Of a stretch of DNA of 7,498 nt, positions 1 to 6,505 are shown in pieces; the stretch's first letter is position 1; each line of letters opens with the position of its first letter. The translations under genes were made by a program, and so were the position numbers. The notes below the pieces were generated by a model. The model did not search any database. It saw only the letters and a list, made by a program, of their open reading frames with translations, and had not been told where the DNA came from. Origin of the DNA: an uncultured Lachnospiraceae bacterium (GTDB taxonomy: Bacteria; Bacillota; Clostridia; Lachnospirales; Lachnospiraceae); contig CAJUPF010000056.1 of assembly GCA_910588565.1 (NCBI GenBank), positions 12,490-19,987 of the forward strand. Direction: 5' to 3'.

Positions 1-8
1 GGCATAGA

Positions 9-26
9 GGGATGCCCATACATCCC
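9..26. repeat. Small inverted repeat at window edge
   Basis: GGGATG (9-14) and CATCCC (21-26) form a perfect 6-bp stem around a 6-base loop. An alternative, mutually exclusive pairing is GGCAT (1-5) with ATGCC (12-16). The repeat lies just beyond the yajC terminator and the window ends here, so its role cannot be judged. It could belong to the end of a neighbouring transcript. Confidence 0.3.
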
Positions 27-58
27 AAAAAACGGGAAACGCCATCAGATGTCTCCCG
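27..58 (-). terminator. Rho-independent terminator of yajC
   Basis: On the minus strand, about 20 bases past the yajC stop, CGGGAGAC pairs with GTTTCCCG (plus positions 51-58 and 33-40). This makes an 8-bp stem with one G-U pair and a 10-base loop, followed directly by six Ts (plus-strand As at 27-32). On the plus strand the stem is followed by CTTTTTAC, so it may also stop transcripts arriving from the left. Confidence 0.85.
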
Positions 59-78
59 CTTTTTACAATACCAATCTT

Positions 79-381
79 TTATTCTGCATCTGGCTTCTCT
101 ACTGCTGAAATCGCAGCTTTCTGCATTGGAATGCGGCAGTTCTTATTGCTTCCAAATTCAACAATCACGGTATCATCTGTAATGTCAATAATTACACCAT
201 AGAATCCACTCGATGTCAATATCGTATCCCCTACCGCCAATTCCGAAAGCATAGCGTTCTTTTTCTTCATCTCTTTCTGCTGCGGCCGTATCATAAAGAA
301 ATACATAAATGCAAACAAAACTACCAATGACAGCAGCATGGGAAGGGAACTTGCTGTTCCTTCACTTAGTAAAATAGACAT
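79..381 (-). CDS. yajC: YajC, preprotein translocase accessory subunit
   Basis: This is a 100-residue single-pass membrane protein that associates with the SecDF part of the Sec secretion machinery; in the family it is a non-essential helper. After a short N-terminus there is one membrane helix (about residues 13-31). It ends in the hallmark RPQQKEMKK (32-40), followed by a small soluble domain with GDTILTSSGFYG (51-62), where most relatives have a TxGG-type turn. The start at 381 is chosen because AGGAGG lies 7 bases upstream; an in-frame ATG at 408 would place that ribosome binding site inside the gene. It has its own promoter and terminator, so it looks monocistronic here. The usual companions tgt, secD and secF are not in the window. 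Family assignment is firm. Confidence 0.93.
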   Translation of the reverse strand: MSILLSEGTASSLPMLLSLVVLFAFMYFFMIRPQQKEMKKKNAMLSELAVGDTILTSSGFYGVIIDITDDTVIVEFGSNKNCRIPMQKAAISAVEKPDAE

Positions 382-415
382 TTCTTTTCCTCCTAAACAT
401 AAAATCACTTAGACC

Positions 416-444
416 ATTGTACACAAATCTTCTATAAACGGCAA
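416..444 (-). promoter_or_regulatory. Predicted sigma-A promoter of yajC
   Basis: The minus strand reads TTGCCG (-35, plus 439-444), 17 bases, then TACAAT (-10, plus 416-421). Transcription would begin near 409, about 28 bases before the yajC start codon, so the leader is short and leaves no room for a riboswitch. Confidence 0.6.
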
Positions 445-498
445 GAGGAGATTATGTTTTTCATTGAATTTTTATAAACAAGCGATTGGCGTTGGTGT

Positions 499-537
499 GA
501 AAAGTAACAGCAAGCCTGCAGATCATACCCTGCTATT
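499..537 (-). terminator. Possible weak terminator after the RNA-repair gene
   Basis: On the minus strand AATAGCAGG (plus 529-537) pairs with CTTGCTGTT (plus 506-514). The 9-bp stem has two G-U pairs and a 14-base loop, and is followed by ACTTTTC. It overlaps the stop codon of the upstream gene. The U-run is short and offset, so termination may be only partial. Confidence 0.3.
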
Positions 538-2776
538 GGCTGCGCTTATCGTTTTTCTCCTGATAAAACATCGACCGCAGCGTACAGATATCTCTTGGAA
601 GCTCCTCTGCCTTCCCTGCATCATGCTGCTTTCTTATCCATGCATAAAATTCATTCGCTGTCGTAGTTACAAGCATGGAAGTCCTGCTGCTGTATCCATT
701 TTTCAGTACTTCCTGGGCGATACTGCGCATCATCTTCCAGAAATTATAATAGGAAAGCTTCAGCTTGGTCATAAATCCCGCCGCATCTTCAATGACAAAC
801 CCTTCGATTTTACGCCCCTGATACAGATAGTCTTCTGCCAGGATTTCATAGTACCAGTCAAAAAACTCCTGCCAGGAAAGAATTTCAAACGCCTTTTCTT
901 TATGCGCAAGACCAAACTGCTCTGCAGCCTGGCACATTGCATCGTATTCATATTTTTCAAACTCCATTTTGTTATGCACGATATCCAGCAAAAACAAGCG
1001 GCTATTCGGATAAGCAATTATATGCGGATCGTGCTCCATATCCACACACTCAAATACCAAGGTAACCTCCCGCTCCCTGACAAAAGCCTTTAATTCCTCT
1101 ATTTTTTCAGAAGAAAGCTCCCGATACAGCATTTCCCTAAACCACCCGGCATAAGCGCTGTCTATCGTAGATTTGCAGGCAATAAACAAATCATCCTGGT
1201 ATTCGTCATAGCTTACCATGCCAAGAAACCCGTTTTCCTTGACATAAGCCGTCACCGGAAAGCAGAGCCCGCGCTGCAATTCGTCAAATTTTGTCTCCGG
1301 ACGCTCATTGACATTAAAAAACTTCTCATATCCTCTCGCAACTACATTTCCTTTTACCGTATCGATATACAACCCTCTTGCCCGTATCGTCTGCGTATTC
1401 CAAACTCTGTCAAAAAATGCCTTGTCTGTAAAATTAAAAGAAGAAATATTGCTGCCTGGCACGCTTGCCCCTTTCGGTGCGGCGGGATATCTGACAGGCG
1501 TCTCTTTGATATACTTGCTTGCACGCAGAGCAGTAATCGTATCTGCCACAGAACTGTTTCCTACCGTCTGTTCCTCCGGAACTGGTAACTTATATACCGT
1601 ATTCTCCGTTTCAAACACATGAATTCCATCGGAATCCACCTGCACACACCGCAGACAGCCGCCGTACTCTACCTGTCCTTCCAAGTTAAATACCCTGTCA
1701 TTTACCAGAACCGGCAGCTGCTTCGTATTCCGGTGCCCATGGATCTGATAACAGTTTTCCGCCGTTGTACGATAAAACGTATCGGCTATTTTTTCAAAAT
1801 CATCATAATCCCCCGCACCCTTAATCATCTGCTCTGTTGCTGTAAACGAAAGATTCTTTGGAATGGTACTCAGACCCGCATGCGTAACAAGGAATACCTT
1901 ATCCTCATATCTGTAATAAGCGCACTGGCCAAACTTCCGGTACAGATTCCTGACCTCTTTTTTCCGAATACCAGACTGCTCAAGAATGGGTCTGGTAACC
2001 GATTCAAATTCTTTGGATCTGCTGGCCGTATCATTCGCCCACGACCACAGCCATCTCTCATGATTGCCTTCGAGCAGAAGTACATTTTTACGGTCCATAA
2101 TCGATATCAGAAATCTGACAACTTCAGCATTTTCCAGCCCCCGGTCAATATAATCCCCGACAAATATATACATTTCGTCTTCTTTTATACCGCCATTGTC
2201 TGATAAATACGTTTGCAGCGCAGTATAACAGCCATGAATATCACCGATATGATGAATCCGCTTATAGGATGACATATCAAACTGCTTTAACCAGATCGTA
2301 TCCAATTCCTCCGGCCGAATCCCCCTGATCCCGGAAGGGATCTTCTGTGTGGCAAACCTGGAATACATAACGTCAATCACTCTGTCCGGCACTCTCCGAA
2401 AAGCCTCCCGTCCGGCATTCCGCCGCTTCACTTCGTCGATCGGTATATCTGTAAAATCAACGCAGTATATCCTGTATCTGTATTTTGCAGACAATTCCAT
2501 ATATTTTTTCATCTCAGAGGTTTTGGAATTCGTAGCATCCACTACTGTAAATTCCCCTTTCTGCATCCGGATTTCCAGCAATTGATATAAAATCTTCCAG
2601 ACCGTACTGTCATTCTCCTGGCTGATACGCTCCGTCCCATCCGCCTGCATCACCGGGCTCTGGCAGAGCAGACGGATATCATCCGCTGACAATGCATAGG
2701 GTTTTAACCCTTTTTCTTCAATCCATGTCGTCTTCCCGCATCCTGCAGCTCCTCTCAATAACAGTAAAATTCTCAT
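533..2776 (-). CDS. Three-domain RNA repair enzyme: polynucleotide kinase, metallophosphatase, Rnl1-like RNA ligase
   Basis: This 747-residue cytosolic protein should heal and seal broken RNA. Kinase (about 1-165): P-loop GAAGCGKT (9-16), acceptor-site ADDIR (31-35), and an arginine-rich lid near RRNAGREAFRR (118-128); it would phosphorylate 5'-OH ends. Phosphatase (about 172-395): metal-binding motifs GDIHG (178-182), GDYIDRG (207-213), GNHE (237-240), THAG (298-301) and HGHR (346-349); it would remove 2',3'-cyclic or 3'-phosphates. Ligase (about 445-700): conserved SSFNFT and KFFNVNE lead-in, motif I KENG with nucleotidyl lysine K513, FECVD (575-579), EGFVIED (658-664) and KLKLSYY (671-677). 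No key residue appears lost. The domain order matches clostridial Pnkp (about 870 residues), but the ligase resembles phage T4 Rnl1 and no hen1 is adjacent. The ATG follows AAGGGGGAG, and an in-frame stop lies eight codons upstream. Domain calls are firm; substrate is unknown. Confidence 0.9.
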   Translation of the reverse strand: MRILLLLRGAAGCGKTTWIEEKGLKPYALSADDIRLLCQSPVMQADGTERISQENDSTVWKILYQLLEIRMQKGEFTVVDATNSKTSEMKKYMELSAKYRYRIYCVDFTDIPIDEVKRRNAGREAFRRVPDRVIDVMYSRFATQKIPSGIRGIRPEELDTIWLKQFDMSSYKRIHHIGDIHGCYTALQTYLSDNGGIKEDEMYIFVGDYIDRGLENAEVVRFLISIMDRKNVLLLEGNHERWLWSWANDTASRSKEFESVTRPILEQSGIRKKEVRNLYRKFGQCAYYRYEDKVFLVTHAGLSTIPKNLSFTATEQMIKGAGDYDDFEKIADTFYRTTAENCYQIHGHRNTKQLPVLVNDRVFNLEGQVEYGGCLRCVQVDSDGIHVFETENTVYKLPVPEEQTVGNSSVADTITALRASKYIKETPVRYPAAPKGASVPGSNISSFNFTDKAFFDRVWNTQTIRARGLYIDTVKGNVVARGYEKFFNVNERPETKFDELQRGLCFPVTAYVKENGFLGMVSYDEYQDDLFIACKSTIDSAYAGWFREMLYRELSSEKIEELKAFVREREVTLVFECVDMEHDPHIIAYPNSRLFLLDIVHNKMEFEKYEYDAMCQAAEQFGLAHKEKAFEILSWQEFFDWYYEILAEDYLYQGRKIEGFVIEDAAGFMTKLKLSYYNFWKMMRSIAQEVLKNGYSSRTSMLVTTTANEFYAWIRKQHDAGKAEELPRDICTLRSMFYQEKNDKRSQ

Positions 2777-2794
2777 ATTCTCCCCCTTACTATA

Positions 2795-2823
2795 ACATCA
2801 TAGATGGCAGCCCGGCTCTATGT
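2795..2823 (-). promoter_or_regulatory. Tentative promoter of the RNA-repair gene
   Basis: Between the preceding terminator and the start codon, the minus strand offers TATGAT as a -10, with TTACAT 17 bases further upstream as a poor -35. A nearby TATAGT is too close to the ribosome binding site to serve. A promoter is expected because a terminator precedes the gene, but the match is weak and the gene may be poorly expressed or need another factor. Confidence 0.25.
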
Positions 2824-2858
2824 AACAAAGCCGCATGAAGACTTCTCTCCATGCAGCT
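2820..2858 (-). terminator. Rho-independent terminator of the L,D-transpeptidase gene
   Basis: Nineteen bases after the stop codon the minus strand forms a 13-bp stem: AGCTGCATGGAGA (plus 2846-2858) pairs with TCTTCATGCGGCT (plus 2829-2841). It has two G-U pairs and the tetraloop GAAG, and is followed by TTGTTACAT. The stem is long; the U-tract is interrupted, so strength is probably moderate. Confidence 0.7.
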
Positions 2859-2876
2859 TCCCTGTCGCCTGTCAGC

Positions 2877-4460
2877 TTATGGTACGGATTCTATGCTCCC
2901 ATCCTCTGCGATCCTCTGCCCTTCGCCTACTTCCGGCATATTGGCAGCCGCTTCCTCTGCAGCTTTCTTCGCGGCTTCTTCTTTGGCTTTTTCCTTTTCT
3001 GCATCATAATAGGAGTATGCATTGGCAATCTGGGTGTTCTTGGCGGTAAGCTTCACCTCTTCCCTGTAATATGCCACCACCGGCGTACCGACCGCAACTT
3101 TTTCGTACAGTGTAGTAACTACCGATTCCGGTGCATTGATACAGCCATGGGAACCGGAAGTCTTGTAAATCGATCCGCCAAACCGCCCATTTCTCCAGGA
3201 AGCGTCATGAATGCCAACATTATAGGCAAACGGCATAAAATAGTTTACGTCCGATTCATAATCCTCCCCGGTCAGAACAGCCGGGCTTTCTTTGTATACA
3301 ATTTTAAAAATACCATCCGGCGAACCGTTGCCCCGGCTGATATTACCAGATACAATATCCGTATCGGCAATCATTACTCCATTCTCAAAATACCATAAAT
3401 GCTGATTCGTATAATCAATTTCAATATATGTATTGCCAATGTCATTTTTTGTACGGCTGACTGCTGTCTGGGAATAAACCGGCTCCCTTGTCTTCACTTC
3501 ACCGTTTTTCACTTCTTCCATCAGCTGCGCGAGCTCCGCTTCTTTGTCAATGACCCAGCCGTAATCGCCGCCGCCAATGGTAACGGTATCTCCTTTTGCG
3601 GTAAAAAATTCTCTTGGATCCCCGTAAGTATTGTATTTGCTCGCCAGAGACTGCACATATGCAGCCACTTTGCTTTCATCAAAACTTACATTATAATCTT
3701 CATCCACACGAATCCAGGAGGAGATCACCGATTCATCCACAACCTCTTTATCCTCTCCCATATCATAGGTAATTTCCGCGCCCAGATAGGACTGGATATT
3801 GGCAATCCGCTCGGTCAGCACCGGATCATCGGAATACACAGTAGGTTTCTCATAAAGATCGTCATCAAACGTATATTCCGTCTCCCCGGCGTCAATCACT
3901 GATTTAATCCTGGTGTACAATTTGTCCTGGAGCAGATAACTTCCCTGCTGCTCCGGTATCAGTTCGTATCCTTCTTCTGTTACCTGAATAAAAGCATTTT
4001 CCGGCTTAATCATCTGCTCAGCGGACAAACAATCCATAGCAAGGACGGTTTCTTTTAATAATTCTTCATCATAAGTAATACTTTTATCCACGTTCAGCTT
4101 CTTTGCCTTTGTAACCTGGCCAGGCCAGAGAAAAGACTTCTGCGCCGCAATCAGCTTCTCCTCTTCTCCCAGCGGCTGGTAATCGTAATTAATATCTGCG
4201 CCAAGAATCTGAAACTTGTTCCCATTCCTGTCGTATAAGGTCAGCAAATAATCTTTTACCTCAGAACGCAGTTCTTCAATCGCCTCCTCCGCTGTCATGC
4301 CTCCAACATTCACATCCTCAATGCTGGTCTGAAAAAAGAAATGAGACCGGAAATAAATTCCGAAATACACATAAACACCAATCAGAACAAGCAGGACAAC
4401 ACCCAAAGCCAACAGCAAAGATCTGCGTAAGACACCTGACCTTCTTTTTCTGCGAGCCAT
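2877..4460 (-). CDS. Membrane-anchored L,D-transpeptidase (YkuD domain)
   Basis: This 527-residue protein is predicted to form 3-3 peptidoglycan cross-links, or attach other groups, by acting on tetrapeptide stems outside the membrane. The N-terminus is highly basic (MARRKRRSG), followed by one membrane helix at about 13-36, most likely an uncleaved signal anchor. The long extracellular middle (about 45-335) matches in layout the putative peptidoglycan-binding region (PG_binding_4 type) that precedes YkuD in clostridia. The YkuD domain (about 343-465) has the catalytic signature SGSHGCIN, with Cys440 and His438, plus upstream His418 in GIHDASW. A charged Lys/Glu/Ala-rich tail (485-507) and an acidic end follow. 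AAAGGAGTG sits 5 bases before the ATG. Downstream of leuD and upstream of the RNA-repair gene, it appears to be its own transcript. Enzymes of this class generally resist penicillins but not carbapenems; that is family knowledge, not seen here. Confidence 0.92.
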   Translation of the reverse strand: MARRKRRSGVLRRSLLLALGVVLLVLIGVYVYFGIYFRSHFFFQTSIEDVNVGGMTAEEAIEELRSEVKDYLLTLYDRNGNKFQILGADINYDYQPLGEEEKLIAAQKSFLWPGQVTKAKKLNVDKSITYDEELLKETVLAMDCLSAEQMIKPENAFIQVTEEGYELIPEQQGSYLLQDKLYTRIKSVIDAGETEYTFDDDLYEKPTVYSDDPVLTERIANIQSYLGAEITYDMGEDKEVVDESVISSWIRVDEDYNVSFDESKVAAYVQSLASKYNTYGDPREFFTAKGDTVTIGGGDYGWVIDKEAELAQLMEEVKNGEVKTREPVYSQTAVSRTKNDIGNTYIEIDYTNQHLWYFENGVMIADTDIVSGNISRGNGSPDGIFKIVYKESPAVLTGEDYESDVNYFMPFAYNVGIHDASWRNGRFGGSIYKTSGSHGCINAPESVVTTLYEKVAVGTPVVAYYREEVKLTAKNTQIANAYSYYDAEKEKAKEEAAKKAAEEAAANMPEVGEGQRIAEDGSIESVP

Positions 4461-4493
4461 AATTTCACTCCTTTATATTTATAGTTATGTTTC

Positions 4494-4524
4494 ATTATAC
4501 TATATTTTACAGAAAAATGGACAA
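4494..4524 (-). promoter_or_regulatory. Predicted promoter of the L,D-transpeptidase gene
   Basis: The minus strand has a perfect TATAAT (plus 4494-4499), with TTGTCC (plus 4519-4524) 19 bases upstream. The spacer is longer than the ideal 17. Transcription would begin about 27 bases before the start codon. Confidence 0.5.
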
Positions 4525-4572
4525 GAAGATGATAAAATTAATATTATTGTAATATAAAAAATATATAAATCT
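4525..4572. other. AT-only gap between leuD and the L,D-transpeptidase gene
   Basis: This stretch is almost pure A+T. It holds only a 6-bp AT stem, ATATTA-TTG-TAATAT (4541-4555), and no GC-rich hairpin. I see no convincing terminator after leuD, so some leuCD transcripts may read into the transpeptidase gene. Confidence 0.4.
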
Positions 4573-5061
4573 TTATTTTTGATTGATATAATTCACAAGA
4601 CCTTCACAATCAATGATTTTTTGCATAAATTCCGGAAATGCCTGGCCCTGATACGTTGTCCCTTTGGTCTTATCCGTAATCACACCCGTATCAAAATCCA
4701 CTTCAACTTCATCCCCGGCGGCAATCTCCTTTGCCGCTTCGGCACATTCTACAATCGGCAGTCCGATATTAATCGCGTTCCGATAGAAAATTCTGGCAAA
4801 TGTTTCCGCAATGACACAGCTGACTCCTGCCGCTTTGATAGCAATTGGTGCATGTTCTCTGGAAGATCCGCACCCAAAATTCTTGGTCGCAACAATAATA
4901 TCCCCGGCGGATACATTTTTTACAAAATCCGCGTCAATATCTTCCATACAGTGCTGCGCCAGTTCCTTCGGATCAGAGGAATTCAGGTATCTTGCCGGAA
5001 TGATCACATCGGTATCTACATTATCTCCATATTTAAATACTGTTCCATTCGCTGCTTTCAT
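4573..5061 (-). CDS. leuD: 3-isopropylmalate dehydratase small subunit
   Basis: This is the 162-residue swivel subunit that pairs with LeuC to isomerise 2-isopropylmalate to 3-isopropylmalate in leucine synthesis. Visible family marks are KYGDNVDTDVIIPARYL (10-26), the substrate-contacting loop GCGSSREHAP (63-72), and FARIFYRNAINIGLP (88-102). The length matches the short bacterial/archaeal-type LeuD rather than the roughly 200-residue proteobacterial form. The start is clear: AGGAGG lies 10 bases upstream, inside the last codons of leuC. Only 4 bases separate the genes, so translation is probably coupled. Related dehydratases (homoaconitase, citraconate hydratase) share the fold. The assignment to isopropylmalate rests on overall sequence character, not on a tested specificity residue. 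Confidence 0.94.
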   Translation of the reverse strand: MKAANGTVFKYGDNVDTDVIIPARYLNSSDPKELAQHCMEDIDADFVKNVSAGDIIVATKNFGCGSSREHAPIAIKAAGVSCVIAETFARIFYRNAINIGLPIVECAEAAKEIAAGDEVEVDFDTGVITDKTKGTTYQGQAFPEFMQKIIDCEGLVNYINQK

Positions 5062-5065
5062 ACAC

Positions 5066-6334
5066 TCATCCCTCCTGACATTCTTTTGGACTTGAAAGTC
5101 TGCCCGTTAACGCACTTGCAGCCGCTACTGCAGGACTTGCAAGATAAATCTCTGATTTCACATGTCCCATACGCCCTACAAAATTCCGGTTCGTTGTGGA
5201 AACACAGCGCTCGCCTTCTGCCAGAATACCCATATAGCCGCCAAGGCAGGGGCCGCAGGTAGGTGTGCTGACAACTGCTCCAGCCTCAATAAAAGTCCGG
5301 ATATATCCGGCTTCCATAGCATCCAGATAAATCTTTTGAGTCGCCGGAATCACAATTACGCGCAGTCCCTTTGCCACTTTTTTCCCTTTTAAAATATCTG
5401 CTGCAATCTTTAGATCTTCTAAACGGCCATTTGTACAGGAACCTATCACAACCTGATCGATTTTAATATCGCCGGCTTCATCAACGGTCTTTGTATTCTC
5501 CGGTAAATGCGGGAATGCAACAGTCGGCTTTAAGGTACAAAGATCAATCGTGTATTCTTCCTCATAAACAGCATCCTCATCTGCCTGATAAATCCGGTAT
5601 GGACGCATAGAATGTTCCTTCATATATGCCTCGCATCGCTCATCGACCGGGAAAATACCGTTTTTGCCGCCGCCTTCAATCGCCATATTCGCAATGGTAA
5701 ACCGATCGTCCATGGAAAGATATGAAATACCATCCCCCACAAATTCCATAGACTTATATAAAGCGCCGTCCACACCAATCATGCCAATAATATGCAGAAT
5801 AATATCTTTTCCGCTAATCCACTTAGCAGGTTTGCCCGTTAAGTGAAACTTAATTGCAGAAGGCACCTTAAACCATGCTTTTCCGGTCGCCATGCCCGCT
5901 GCCATATCGGTACTTCCCACTCCGGTAGAAAAAGCTCCCAAAGCTCCATACGTACAGGTATGCGAATCCGCCCCAATAATTACATCCCCGGCCACGGTAA
6001 GTCCTTTCTCCGGCAGCAGGGCGTGTTCAATTCCCATTTCACCTACGTCAAAATAGTTGCTAATCTCATGTTTACAGGCAAATTCCCGGACACATTTGCA
6101 ATGCTCTGCAGATTTAATATCTTTATTCGGCACAAAATGATCCAGTACCAGTGCAATCTTATCCTTATGAAATACGCCTTCCGTCTTCATCTTCTCCATC
6201 TCATGAATCGCAACCGGAGAAGTAATATCATTGCCAAGCACAAGATCCAGATCCGCCTCAATTAACTGTCCTGCCTGGACAGTTTCCAGACCTGCGTGTG
6301 CTGCAAGAATCTTCTGGGTCATTGTCATTCCCAT
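5066..6334 (-). CDS. leuC: 3-isopropylmalate dehydratase large subunit
   Basis: This 422-residue aconitase-family subunit carries the catalytic [4Fe-4S] cluster. The three cluster cysteines are visible: C300 in IGSCTNGR, and C360 and C363 in TCGPCLGG. Other family motifs are DHFVP (65-69), GADSHTCTYG (121-130) and NRNFVGRMG (382-390). The length fits the short LeuC type that partners short LeuD. The start at 6334 is preferred because AGGAGG lies 8 bases upstream; a longer reading from 6406 would translate the promoter -10 region and is rejected. The gene is first in a two-gene operon with leuD, divergent from a LysR-type regulator, and leuA and leuB are not in the window. An alternative role in citramalate-type isoleucine synthesis uses the same enzyme pair and cannot be excluded. 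Confidence 0.95.
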   Translation of the reverse strand: MGMTMTQKILAAHAGLETVQAGQLIEADLDLVLGNDITSPVAIHEMEKMKTEGVFHKDKIALVLDHFVPNKDIKSAEHCKCVREFACKHEISNYFDVGEMGIEHALLPEKGLTVAGDVIIGADSHTCTYGALGAFSTGVGSTDMAAGMATGKAWFKVPSAIKFHLTGKPAKWISGKDIILHIIGMIGVDGALYKSMEFVGDGISYLSMDDRFTIANMAIEGGGKNGIFPVDERCEAYMKEHSMRPYRIYQADEDAVYEEEYTIDLCTLKPTVAFPHLPENTKTVDEAGDIKIDQVVIGSCTNGRLEDLKIAADILKGKKVAKGLRVIVIPATQKIYLDAMEAGYIRTFIEAGAVVSTPTCGPCLGGYMGILAEGERCVSTTNRNFVGRMGHVKSEIYLASPAVAAASALTGRLSSPKECQEG

Positions 6335-6384
6335 GCATTCAACCTCCTGTTTCAACATTTTCTTGTGTGAGTGTGTATGGATGT

Positions 6385-6413
6385 ATTGTAGCACAGGCTT
6401 TATCATAATACAA
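6385..6413 (-). promoter_or_regulatory. Predicted promoter of leuCD
   Basis: The minus strand reads TTGTAT (-35, plus 6408-6413), exactly 17 bases, then TACAAT (-10, plus 6385-6390), preceded by TGC as in an extended -10. The start would fall near 6378, giving a leader of about 44 bases. That is too short for a T-box or attenuator. A small TTAT-C-ATAA dyad (6400-6408) sits in the spacer and could be a weak regulator contact. Confidence 0.65.
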
Positions 6414-6430
6414 ATATATAATAAATATAT

Positions 6431-6458
6431 TTGTCATAACTTAAAGTTATGATATAAT
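6431..6458 (+). promoter_or_regulatory. Predicted promoter of the LysR-type regulator
   Basis: TTGTCA (6431-6436), a 16-base spacer and a perfect TATAAT (6453-6458) form a near-consensus sigma-A promoter. The start would fall near 6465, about 41 bases before the ATG. The spacer is filled by the 19-bp dyad, so a protein bound there would block this promoter. Confidence 0.65.
6434..6452. promoter_or_regulatory. Predicted LysR-type operator between leuC and its regulator
   Basis: TCATAACTTAAAGTTATGA is a perfect dyad with 9-bp arms around one central A (6443). Its core ATAAC-N5-GTTAT satisfies the LysR-box rule T-N11-A. The centre lies about 65 bp upstream of the predicted leuCD start, the standard recognition-site position for LysR-family activators. 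It also overlaps the regulator's own promoter, as expected for self-repression. Binding is inferred from geometry and symmetry only. Confidence 0.7.
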
Positions 6459-6505
6459 ATACCTTGATAACGAACTGTATTTTATATGAGAAACGGAGGC
6501 ATTTT

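Noticed and set aside
382..408. Upstream ATG start for yajC
   Set aside because: The added residues MILCLGGKE are simply the translated ribosome binding site region. The downstream ATG has ideal spacing.
454..477. Seven-codon plus-strand reading frame MFFIEFL after AGAGGAG
   Set aside because: The ribosome-site spacing is only 3 bases, there is no clear plus-strand promoter, and a frame this short arises easily by chance.
464..1093. Plus-strand open frame of about 209 codons opposite the RNA-repair gene
   Set aside because: It lies antisense to the strongly supported ligase domain, starts without a good ribosome binding site and shows no recognisable motif. Other antisense frames over the transpeptidase, leuC and leuD are rejected for the same reason.
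6335..6406. N-terminal extension of LeuC from an upstream ATG
   Set aside because: The extension runs across the predicted -10 element and leader, lacks family similarity, and would bury the good AGGAGG site before 6334.
6464..6505. Upstream TTG start for the LysR-type gene
   Set aside because: It coincides with the predicted transcription start, and the added residues precede the normal family N-terminus. GGAGG supports the ATG at 6506.
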